From positions 1 through 23,786 of IMG/VR virus record IMGVR_UViG_3300020204_000373: a stretch of 23,786 bases of DNA, one strand, 5' to 3'. The DNA is from a virus. The notes beneath the pieces were generated by a model. That model made no database searches. It saw nothing but the letters and a program-made list of their open reading frames with translations, and had not been told where the DNA came from. The position numbers and the translations under genes are program-made. Position 1 is the stretch's first letter, and each line of letters begins with the position of its first letter. Of this stretch, positions 1 through 11,100 are shown piece after piece.

Positions 1-2
1 TC

Positions 3-191
3 TCTGCGTCTTTAATTCGTGATGAAATTGAAAATACAATCAAAAATTATGAGCCAAGAGTAAATTTAACAGGTGTTGACGTTGCTCCAGACTTTGATAA
101 CAACAATTTTGACGTAACAGTCAGGTATACAATTGTAGGAATTGATGTATTACCACAACAATTGTCATTTGCACTACAGCAAACACGATAA
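3..191 (+). CDS. gp25: Baseplate wedge subunit gp25, C-terminal part (5' truncated by window edge)
   Basis: Only the last 62 codons are present, ending in TAA at 189-191; the start lies upstream of the window. The visible protein begins SASLIRDEIENTIKNYEPRV and ends in LQQTR. A helix with a conserved arginine, followed by 'nyEPRv', then 'gvdV' and a final 'ftVtvrYtIvgid' strand pair, is the usual C-terminal pattern of the GPW/gp25 family (T4 gp25, about 130 residues). That family is related in fold to lysozyme-like sheath-initiator proteins and sits in the inner baseplate, where it helps start sheath assembly. The next gene is gp6, exactly as in T4, which supports the call. The stop codon is directly followed by the ATG of gp6 (TAAATG), so the two genes are probably translationally coupled. 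Identification rests on the C-terminal half and on gene order. Confidence 0.85.
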   Translation, partial: SASLIRDEIENTIKNYEPRVNLTGVDVAPDFDNNNFDVTVRYTIVGIDVLPQQLSFALQQTR

Positions 192-2105
192 ATGGCACTA
201 GTCAACTTTAGCAATCTAGATTTTGATCAAATTAAGAGTTCGCTCAAGGAGTATTTAAGAGCGAACTCTAATTTTACTGATTATGATTTTGAAGGATCTA
301 ACCTTTCATCGATTATTGATGTATTAGCATATAATACTTACATTACTTCGTACAACGCTAACATGGTTAGCAACGAAGTATTTCTTGATAGTGCGACTTT
401 AAGAGAAAATGTAGTATCTCTTGCGAGAGCAATTGGTTATGTATCTAAGTCAAGACGAGCTGCAGAAGCAAGAGTATCATTTTTTGTAGATACTACAAAT
501 TTAGACACAAATCCAATTTCTTTAACTCTACAGAAAGGAATTGTTTGTACAAGTGCGGTTGCATTTGGAAATGAGAGTTATACTTTTACAATTCAGGATT
601 CAATTACCGTTCCTGTTGTGAATGGAATTGCTTCATTTGATAATATTCAAGTTTTTGAAGGAACTTATGTAACTCAAACCTTTACTGTTAATGCAAATGA
701 TCCCAATCAACGTTTCATTCTAACAAATCCAAATATTGATACTAATTTAATTCGTGTAGTCGTAAGAAATACTCAAAATAGCACTGTAACTCGTAAATTT
801 ACGCTTGCAGAAAATTTAATTGATATCAACTCCGAATCTAAAGTCTTTTTCATTCAAGAAATTGAAGATCAAAGATATGAATTAATTTTTGGTGATGATG
901 TTTTTGGTAAAAAACTTGATAATTTGAATTATATTGAAGTTTCTTATGTTATAACAAACGGAGAAGCAGGAAATCGAATTAATGCATTCAATTATAGTGG
1001 AAGATTACTTGATAATAATGGATCTGTCGTTACAGAAGATATTTCTTTAGTTACAACTGATTCTGCATCACAATATGGTGCAGAAATTGAGTCTGTCAAT
1101 TCAATTAAGAATTATGCACCAAGAATATACGCATCTCAAAACCGCGCAGTAACGGCAGCTGACTATGAAGCAATTATTCCATCTCTTTATCCAGAAGCTG
1201 AGTCAATTTCAGTATTTGGCGGCGAAACTTTAAGTCCTCCAAAGTATGGAAAAGTGTTTATTTCAATCAAACCTTATAATGGTTCATTTGTTCCAAATCC
1301 AATCAAAGATAATATCAAAGCAGGCCTAAGAAAATATACAGTTGCAGGAATTGTCCCAGAAATTCTTGATTTGAAATATATCTACGTTGAATATGATTCA
1401 ACAGTTTATTATAACGCAAATACTTCTCCTGGAGCTAGCACGGTTAAATCTATAGCATCATCAAATATTGAAAAATATGCTGACTCAACAGAATTAAATA
1501 AGTATGGTGCAAGATTTAAGTATAGTAAATTTCAAAAAATAATTGATGATAGTCATGCGTCTATTACTTCAAATATTACAAAAATTACAATGCGTCGTGA
1601 TGCAAAACCTGCTTTAAACAAACCTGCAGATTATGAAATTTGTTTTGGTAATCAATTTCATATTAAAGACTTGAAGAATGGTTATAATATCAAGTCTTCT
1701 GGATTTACAATTGATGGTGTATCTGAAACATTATATTTGTCAGATTCTCCAAATGCTGATGAAAAAACTGGAACAATATTTTTCTTCTCACTCAAATCGC
1801 CAACTGAACCAATTATAAAAAGAAGTAATGTTGGTGTAGTTGATTATGAACGTGGAGAAGTTAGATTATCTGCAATTAAATTTACCAATACATCTAAAAC
1901 GGATTCTGGAATCCCAATCATACAAATTTCAGTAAGTCCTCAATCAAATGATGTCATTGGAAAAGAGGATCTTTATTTGCAACTAGATATTAATAACAGT
2001 GTGTTGAACATGCAGTCAGATGACATCTCATCTGGAGCAAATATTTCAGGTTCAACCTATATCGTGACTTCAAGTTACACAAACGGAGCCCTCGTAAGAT
2101 TATAA
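192..2105 (+). CDS. gp6: Baseplate wedge protein gp6
   Basis: A 637-residue protein, close to T4 gp6 (660). T4 gp6 dimers link neighbouring wedges and form the inner ring of the baseplate around the hub. Residues about 1-100 hold the family's N-terminal signature: a short helix, 'dYdFEGSNLSSIIDVLAYNT', then 'NMVSNEVFLDSATLRENVVSLARAIGY'. Residues about 305-360 hold the second conserved block (NYAPRIYASQNRAVTAADYE, then GGE..SPPKYGKVFISIKP), which is the baseplate-J-like core shared with P2 gpJ. Residues about 470-637 are less conserved and beta-rich. The ATG at 192 directly abuts the gp25 stop and begins the conserved N-terminus, so it is taken as the start. No Shine-Dalgarno sequence is visible before it, so coupling to gp25 translation is likely. 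The gene after it starts 3 bases past its stop. Confidence 0.93.
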   Translation: MALVNFSNLDFDQIKSSLKEYLRANSNFTDYDFEGSNLSSIIDVLAYNTYITSYNANMVSNEVFLDSATLRENVVSLARAIGYVSKSRRAAEARVSFFVDTTNLDTNPISLTLQKGIVCTSAVAFGNESYTFTIQDSITVPVVNGIASFDNIQVFEGTYVTQTFTVNANDPNQRFILTNPNIDTNLIRVVVRNTQNSTVTRKFTLAENLIDINSESKVFFIQEIEDQRYELIFGDDVFGKKLDNLNYIEVSYVITNGEAGNRINAFNYSGRLLDNNGSVVTEDISLVTTDSASQYGAEIESVNSIKNYAPRIYASQNRAVTAADYEAIIPSLYPEAESISVFGGETLSPPKYGKVFISIKPYNGSFVPNPIKDNIKAGLRKYTVAGIVPEILDLKYIYVEYDSTVYYNANTSPGASTVKSIASSNIEKYADSTELNKYGARFKYSKFQKIIDDSHASITSNITKITMRRDAKPALNKPADYEICFGNQFHIKDLKNGYNIKSSGFTIDGVSETLYLSDSPNADEKTGTIFFFSLKSPTEPIIKRSNVGVVDYERGEVRLSAIKFTNTSKTDSGIPIIQISVSPQSNDVIGKEDLYLQLDINNSVLNMQSDDISSGANISGSTYIVTSSYTNGALVRL

Positions 2106-2108
2106 GAT

Positions 2109-5100
2109 ATGTCAGAAGTAAGAGTTAAGATTAGTCAAGTTGTTGAAAATCAACTTCCAAGATTTGTAAGAGAAGAATTTCCTCTTGTTTCGGAATTCTT
2201 AAAGCAGTATTATCGCTCCTTTGAATTTCAAAGTGGAGCATCAGATCTTTTACAAAATATTGATCAATATATCAAAGTTGATGAACTGACAAATCTTACA
2301 GAAAGTACTACTCTTACTTCTAACGTTTCGTTTACTGATGATACTATTTTTGTAGACTCTACTTATGGATTTCCAGATTCATATGGTCTCATCAAAATTG
2401 ATAATGAGATTATCACATATACATCCAAAACTTCAACTCAATTTCAAGGTTGTGTAAGAGGGTTTAGTGGCGTAACATCTTATGATGATCCAGCAACTAC
2501 AGATCAACTTGTATTTTCTAACTCGGAAATTGCAGAACATACCTCCGAGTCTGTTGTAACAAATTTAAGTATTCTCTTTTTAAAAGAATTTTTTAATAAG
2601 GTTAAAAAACAAGTTAGCCCAGGATTTGAAAGTAGAGAACTGTATTCTGGTTTAAATGAAAGTCTTTTTGTCAAACAATCAAAAGATTTTTATTCTTCAA
2701 AAGGAACCGATGCATCTTTTAAAATTTTATTTGGAGCTCTTTACGGAAAAAATGTAGAAGTTGTACGCCCAAGAGATTATTTAATTCAACCATCAGATGC
2801 TCAATATAGAATTACAAAAGATTTAGTAGTTGAAGCAATTGAAGGGGATCCTATAGATCTCCAAAATAAAACTCTTTATCAAGATTTTGATGGATTTTTT
2901 AAAAAAGCAGAGGGAACAATATCTAAAGTTGAAAAAATTGTTCGCGGCGAAAAAGAATATTACGTAATAAGTCTTGATTATGATTATGATAAAGATATTA
3001 ATGTTTCCGGAACTGTTTTAGGTGAATTCAGTATTCATCCAACAACGCAAACAGTCACAAACACTGCGATTAATGCAACAACCTTAGATGTTGATTCTAC
3101 AGTAGGATTTCCATCTTCAGGTAAATTGATTGTAGATTTGGCAAATGGAACATCTCTGACTGTAACTTATACAGAAAAATCTTTAAATCAATTTTATGGA
3201 TGTTTTGGAATTGCACAATCCTTTTTAAGTGGCCAAGAGATTAGAATCAATGCGTATTCATACGGTTATAGTGGAATAACAACAACTGATGTTGTAAAAG
3301 TCAGAGTCAGTGGAGTATTATCTGATCTTAATATTTTAGATGAAACTAGTTTTTATCAAAAGAATGATTTAATTAAGATAAAATCTTTGGGCGTAAATTT
3401 AACTGATTATAAATCAAACAATTGGTTTTTCAATATTGCAACACGATATGATGTCAAAACCCTTGAACTTCTTGATATTTCAGATTTTACTTATAAAATA
3501 AATTTATATGATGATCATAATTTTTCTATTGGAGACTCGGTTACATTAATAGGAGTTGATAATGAAGAATTTTTATCCACAATTGTTAATGAAGAAATTA
3601 TTGATACTTCGGAATCTAGTATAGTTTTATTGCAAAATAAAACTTCTTTCAATATCAGTGGTCAAGGGCAATTAGATACATCAAAATTCTACACTATTAG
3701 AAAAAATATTTTAAAAGTAAATACTCCAACATATCCAAGTTTAATAAATTATACTTCAAATGTTCAAAATGTATACACTGATTTAGATGGTTCTCTTTAC
3801 ATTGCATCACCATCTTTACCAAATTATTCAAATCAACCATTAAGCATTAATGATCGTTCGGTTGTTTTTTCTGGCACATTTGCAGGAACAGAATTAAATA
3901 TTGGAAATCATAATTTTTATACTGGTGATATAATTGTTTATAATCCAGAAGATGCAAATAATAAATTAGATTTACTCAAAGGAATTTATTTTGTAAAGAA
4001 AGTTGATGATGTAACAATAAAATTAGCTAAAAGCAAAGAAAGCATTTTTACAAATAATTTTATTTCAATATCTGGAACAGTATCAAATAATAAATTTTAT
4101 TTTTATGATTTTGCTGATAGTGGTTTAAATCTTAATTTAGTCGAAAATCAAAAATTAATCAGAAAACTTTCTAGTCCAGAAAATACGGTTGAAACTTATG
4201 AGACCGTGCCTGGATCTACGGGAATTTTTGTTAATGGTGTAGAACTGTTAAATTACAAATCTGAGGATTTGGTATATTATGGCAAAATTGAAAGTATTGA
4301 CGTTTTAGGGCCTGGTGATGGATATGATATTATAAATCCACCAATCTTAACAATATCTGATGATATTGGAAGTGGAGCATCTGGATATTGCTCTGTAATA
4401 GGATCTCTTGATCGTGTTGAAATAATTGATCCTGGATTTGATTATCTAGAAAATCCAATCATCACAGTTTCTGGTGGTAATGGATCTGGTGCATCAGTCA
4501 AATCAAATTTAATTAATTTTGATCATTTTGTTGAATTCAATTCAACTTCTCCAGCTGGTCATATAAATCTTACCAATAACACAGTAGGATTTTCAAGTTA
4601 TCATAGGTTTAGAAATTCTGAAAAAATAATTTATAATTCTCAGGGTGGAACAAGTATTGGTGGATTGTCAAATGGCGCTTTCTATTATGTTGCGGTTCAA
4701 GATGGATTTACTGTAAAACTTCACAAAACACTTAATGACTCAGTGGTTGGTATTAATACCATTGATTTAACATCTTTTGGGACAGGAATACATAAACTTT
4801 CATCTATAATCAAGAAGAAAAAACTTGGATCTATATCAGTAATTTCACCTGGAGACGGATATCAAAATAAAAAAGTAACGACAACAACTGTAGGAATTAT
4901 TACGTCTTCCAATATAGTCAATATTAAAAACCACGGATTTAAGAGTGGTGAATTAATATCATATCAAACAACAGGATCTGTCATTGGTGGACTGTCTACA
5001 TCATTAAATTATTACGTTACAAAAGTAACTAATGATGAATTTAAATTATCAAAAGTTGGTTTGGGAACTGTGGGAATTGGAACAGAAATTACAGATTTTT

Positions 5101-8100
5101 ATTATAACACAAAACAATATATTGATTTTACTTCCACTGGAAGTGGATCCCATACATTTAATTATCCAGAAATTCAAATCAATATTAAAGGTTCAATAGG
5201 AGTATCAACTCTATCAGGCCAAAACTTTGATGCCATTCTTCAACCAATTTTTAGGGGGTCCATTAACTCTGTTTTTGTTGAGTCGGGTGGAGTAAATTAT
5301 GGATCAGAAGATATTCTGAATTTTGACAGACAACCATCTTTTAATTTAAGTAGTGGCACGGCAGCCGAAGTTATAGTAATAGTTCTCAATGGAAAAATTT
5401 CAGAAGTTCTTGTTGTAAATGAAGGATCTGGTTATAACTCTCCACCAAATCTAACAATTAATGGAACTGGTAGTGGAGCGCGGCTAACTCCTATTATATC
5501 TAATGGATCTTTAGTTGAAGTCAAAGTCATTTCTAGTGGAAATGACTACTCGTCCTCTACTTTTATAACTGTAACCGCTGCTGGATCTGAAGCTAAATTC
5601 AATGCAGAAGTAAAATCTTGGAGAATTAATTTAGTTGAAAGATTAATTAACGCTGGACAAATTCCTAACGATGATGGAATATTAAATAAATCCTTGAATG
5701 AAAATTTTGGACTTAAATATTCGCACGCATATGCGCCAAGAAGTCTTAGATCTTTATTATTATCAACTAAATTTTTAAATGAAAGTGTTACATTTGTTCC
5801 TGATTTACAAATTTTGTCTGGAGTTGAGGTATTATCAAATGCACACTCGTCAATTATCGGATATGCATATGATGGAAATCCAATTTATGGACCTTATGGA
5901 TATAATGACCCAGCTGGTGGAGTTGTAAAATGTTTAGAATCTGGATATTCACTATCAATTAAATCAAATAGACCAAGTACCTCATTATATCCATCTGGAT
6001 TTTTTATTGAGGATTATGAATTTACAAAATCTGGAGATTTAGATGAATACAATGGAAGATTTTGTGTTACGCCAGAATATCCTAACGGAGTTTATGCATA
6101 TTTTTGTACAATAAATTCAGTATCATCCGATACTGGCGGCGTTTTTAACAATTACAGAAGACCTTTATTCCCATATGTGATTGGGCACGAATATAAATCA
6201 AAACCAATTGGATTTAATTTTGAAAAATTATCAAATCAAGATGAAATTGATATTAATGAAACCAAGTGGTTACGTAACACAACTCCGTATGGGTTAACAA
6301 AACAAAGAAATTATTACGATTATATAATCGATCCTAATAAAATTAAAAAACAACTATCGTCAATAAAAAGTACATCAAAAGGAAGCATAGAATCAATAGG
6401 AATTGTTACTGGAGGAACTGGATATCAAGTTGGCGATCAACTTGTTTTCAATAGCAATGGAACCGGTGGTTTTGGACTCAATGCAAGAGTTTCTACTATA
6501 GGTGGAAAACAAATATCACAAGTAAGTGCAGCCAACTCAACAGTATATAATGTTGAGTTTGTTCCTTTATCTGGCGGAAATAATTTTATTGGGTTCGCAA
6601 CACAACCACATGCTTTTTTAAGTAATGAAGTTGTTACAGTTTCTTCATCATTAGATTATCAAAAGTCAGGAAAAATTTCAATTAGATCAAATACTTTAAC
6701 ACTTACTAATGGTATTGGATCAATAAGTGCAACTGGGAATGTAGTATATCTACAAGTAGATGGACTATTAAATTATCCAAATATTAAAGAAAATGACATT
6801 TATCAAATTATAAACGAACAAGTAAAGATTTTAAATATTGACACCTTATCATCTAGAATAAGAGTTTTAAGAAATACTAATGGTGCAGCTGGGGTTAACA
6901 CATATTCTGCGGGTATAGCATTAACTGAAGTAACTAGAAAATTACAACTTAATTTTGGAATTTCTACGTCATATCAATATAATTTAAATAAAGAGTTTTA
7001 TTTTGATCCTAGCGAATCTGTGGGTCTTGGAACAACCTCAGGACCTGGAATTGGATACACATTATCATTCACAAATCCAGGAGCTGGAATTACTCAAATT
7101 AATATTCCAACTAGAGCAGTATATTTACCGGGTCATCAATTAACAACTGGAATACCATTAATTTATAAGTCTAATGGTGGAACTTCAGTGTCAATTTCTA
7201 CTGATGGAATTTCTAATTTTCAACTTGCAGAAAACTCCGTCGTATATGCGGCTAAAATTTCCGATGATTTGATTGGCATATCTACATTTAGAGTTGGACT
7301 TGGAAGCACAGGATCTTTTGTAGGAATTGGCAGCACTGTAACAGATATACTTTACTTTACAAGTATTGGAGTTGGAAATAGTCATAGTTTTAAAACGAGT
7401 TATTCCAATATCTTGAGCGCACAAGTCAGTAGAAATAAAGTTACAGTATCAACAGCATCTTCTCATGGTTTAACAGTAAATGATGATGTTTATGTTAATG
7501 TAAATCCAGGATTAACGACTACAGTGGCAGTAAAGTATGATAATTACAACAGAAGATTAGTTGCTAATCCAAGATCTTTTGTTTCTGGAGATGTCAATAT
7601 TGAAAATGATACGATTACAATACCAAATCACAAATACAAAGTTGGAGAAAAAATTATTCACACTTCCACTGCTCCTTCTGGTGGATTATCAAATGAGTCA
7701 ATTTATTATGCAGTCCCTGTAGATGAAAATAGAATCAAATTATCGGAAACTTATTATAGCGCAGTGCAACCTATTCCAACTGTTGTTGGGATTAGCACAG
7801 CTTCCTCTGGAACAATTTCACAAGTAAATCCTCAAATTACTTTAATTAAAAACTATACTTTAGTATTTGATGTTTCGGATTCTTCTTTGTCATTCTTCAA
7901 TAATGGAGTTCAATATTCAGCATTTGATTTAAACTTCTACACTGATTCTAAATTTAAAAATGTTTTTGATTCAACTTCATCTTCATCTTCATTTGAAGTT
8001 GTAAAAACTGGATCTATTGGTGTAACTTCTACCGCAACGGTTGCGTTAAAAACAACCGATAACGTTCCTTCAATTTTATATTATTCTTTGGTTCCAATAG

Positions 8101-11100
8101 ATTTAAACGCAAACAATAATATTAAGAAAGAAATTATTATTGATGATGAAATATCATCTTACAATCAAGTAGTATTAGAAAATAGTGTATACTCTGGAAA
8201 ATTCAATGTGATTAGAGAATCTGATACTGAATTTTCATATACTATTTTAAAAAATCTCGAAGCTAGTTCTTATACAGACACTAGTGGACTGTTAGAATAT
8301 TATACAAATTCAACTACAGCTTTTGGTAAAATAAATTCCGTTTCAGTTACATCAAAGGGTAGAAACTATCAAAAAACACCAAGAATAACTGAAGTTTCAT
8401 CAACATATGGAACTGGAGCAGTTTTAATTGCATCCAGCTCAGGAATTGGTTCCGTTACTAAAGTTGAAATAGAAGACATTGGATTTGATTATCCTTCAGA
8501 TTTAAGTTTAAGACCTTTTGCTAAACTACCAGAAATATTAAAGATTGAGTCCTTAACGTCATTTAAATCAATAGGTATTGCTTCAGTTGGTAAAAATTAT
8601 ACAATAGCTCCCAATCTGGTAGTAATTGATGGTTTGACTAATAAAGTAATTTCTGACGTTGACTTGTCATACAGCATTGGAGATTCTCAAGTTGCAATTT
8701 TAAAAAATACTAAGGGAATTAATAATGTAACTCCTACCATTATTCCAGTTAATAACATTAATGGAGTGGGAATTAGCACTATAAAATTTATCCAGTCTTC
8801 AAAAGATGTTGTTGTGACTCTCGGAGCAAGTTTTAGCAATGCTTCAGATTTTCCATTTGATATTGGCGATAAAGTTTTAATAGAGAGTATTAGTGTTGGA
8901 GTAGGATCTACAGCAAAAGGATATAACTCAGAAAATTATAATTATACCCTGTTTACTATCGTAAATACTGATCCAAACATTGGTGGAGTTGGAGCTACAG
9001 TTTCATATAATTTATCACAATACATATCTACTGATGAAATCCCAGGAACTTATGATCCTGTTAATTCTTACGGTAGAATTGTTCCTCAAAAATATTTCCC
9101 AATTTTTAATGTAGAACTTCAAAAAAATCAATTTTATGTTGGAGAAAATGTTTATTCAGAAACTTCTTCAGGATTTGTTCTCAGTTGGGAAGAGGAAAGT
9201 AGTTATTTGAAAATAGCCACAGAATTGGACTTCTTGCCAAATCAAATTATATTTGGTGAATCATCTAATTCTCAAGGTAGAATAGAGGAAGTTATTAACT
9301 TTGATTCTGTTTATGATGTAAAATCATCTTCTATTGTTAAAAAAGGATGGAACACTGAAACTGGATTTTTAAATAATGCTTTACAAAGAATGCATGATAA
9401 TGATTATTATCAATATTTTTCATACGCTCTTAAATCCGAAGTTTCTTTAGATACATGGAATGATGTTGTTAGCGATTTAAATCACACATCAGGATTTAAA
9501 AAATTCAGCGATTTAATATTGGAGTCTTCATCAGATTATTCTGGTATTGCAACAAGTCAAGATAATGGAGACTTCCAAGCAATTGTAGATATTGATGCAG
9601 TAATTGATACTAACTGCATTTTTGATTTTGATTTGGCAAAAGAAAACAATATTAATTTAAATAACAAAATTAACTCAAATCAAATAACATTCAACTCAAA
9701 GTTGGTACAAGATTATATTGAATCGATTGGAAATAGAGTTTTGATGATTGATGACTTAAGTCCTCAATTTAATAGCACTGCCAGATTAACAGAATTTAGT
9801 GTTGTTGATACTTTTTCAGTTGACGAATTTGATTTGAATGCATATAGATTTAGAAAATATATTACATTAATAACTGATAGATTTACAATAACTGATCAAC
9901 AAGTATTACTTGTTTCACTTCTTCATGACAGTACAAATGGATATTTAAATCAATATGGACGTGTAGAAACAATACATGATCTTGGATCATTTGATTTTGG
10001 AATTTTTGGCACAGAGGCAAATCTTCTCTTCTATCCAAATTATTTCTTAGTTAATAACTATGATGTAAGTTTAGCATCCTATAATTTAAGAGATATTACA
10101 ACTGGAATTGGAACGGTTTCTCTTGGAAACTCTGTAGTAGTAAAAACATCTACACAAAATATTTCGGTTGGAACCACAACAGCTTCAACCATTGTTGGAA
10201 TTGCATCTACTTATAGAGCATCTAAACTTTTAATTCAAATTGAAGCATCTGACAAATCTTATTTTGAAGTTGATGAAGTTACTGTAATTCATGATGGGAC
10301 ATCAGTATCATTAATAGAATATGGTCAAATGACCGCAAATGATATAACTCCAACTGCTATAAGTGGACTGGGAACTTATAATGCTTATCTTTCTGGATCT
10401 AATTTGAATATTGATATCACTCCAAATTCTGGATTAACAACTAACTACAATATTAATGCATTTATAGTTTCTATTGGAAATACTTCTTCGACGACTACAG
10501 GATCGCAAACTATTACTGACTCCACTATAAAATCTACAATAACGTCAATTGCATCATCGATAGCACCAACAGCTAACATTGTATCACAATATCCAAATAC
10601 TTCGTTTGGTGCATATTATATTGCTGTTGTTGAAGATAAAACAAATAATCAATATCAGGTTTCAGAACTTGTTTCGGTATCAAATAGCGGGAACACCTGT
10701 TTAACTGAATTTGCAGTTCTTGAAACTGGATCTTCTATAGGATCTTTTACAATTGATAATCCATCTGATGTAAATCTATCCTTTACTCCAATTGCAAACG
10801 CAAATGTAGAAGTTAGAGTCTATCAACATGCAATTACAAACATACACGACTCATCACTAACCTCATCTGTTGATTTTATAAATGGATCCATAGAATCTGG
10901 TTATGGAGATTATGAGGGAACGCTAATTGATGTTAAAAAATCTTTCTATTTAACTCATAAAGACAAACCAATTTTTGAAAGATATATTCTTGGTGATGAT
11001 CCAAACATTATTGACATAAGCAATAATAGAATAAAAATTCCAGAGCATTTCTTTGTAACTGGACAAGAATTATCATACGCACACTCTGGAGCTGGCACGA

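Noticed and set aside
186-194. GATAAATG near the gene 6 start as a late promoter
   Set aside because: Differs from TATAAATA at both ends and overlaps the start codon, leaving no leader.
7191-7424. Antisense open frame of 77 codons inside the giant gene
   Set aside because: Lies fully inside a well-supported gene, has no recognisable protein pattern and no start signal; expected by chance opposite a repeat-rich gene.
7975-7992. Three tandem CTTCAT units in the giant gene
   Set aside because: Encodes part of a short serine run; a 6-base unit keeps frame, and three units are too few to argue for phase variation.
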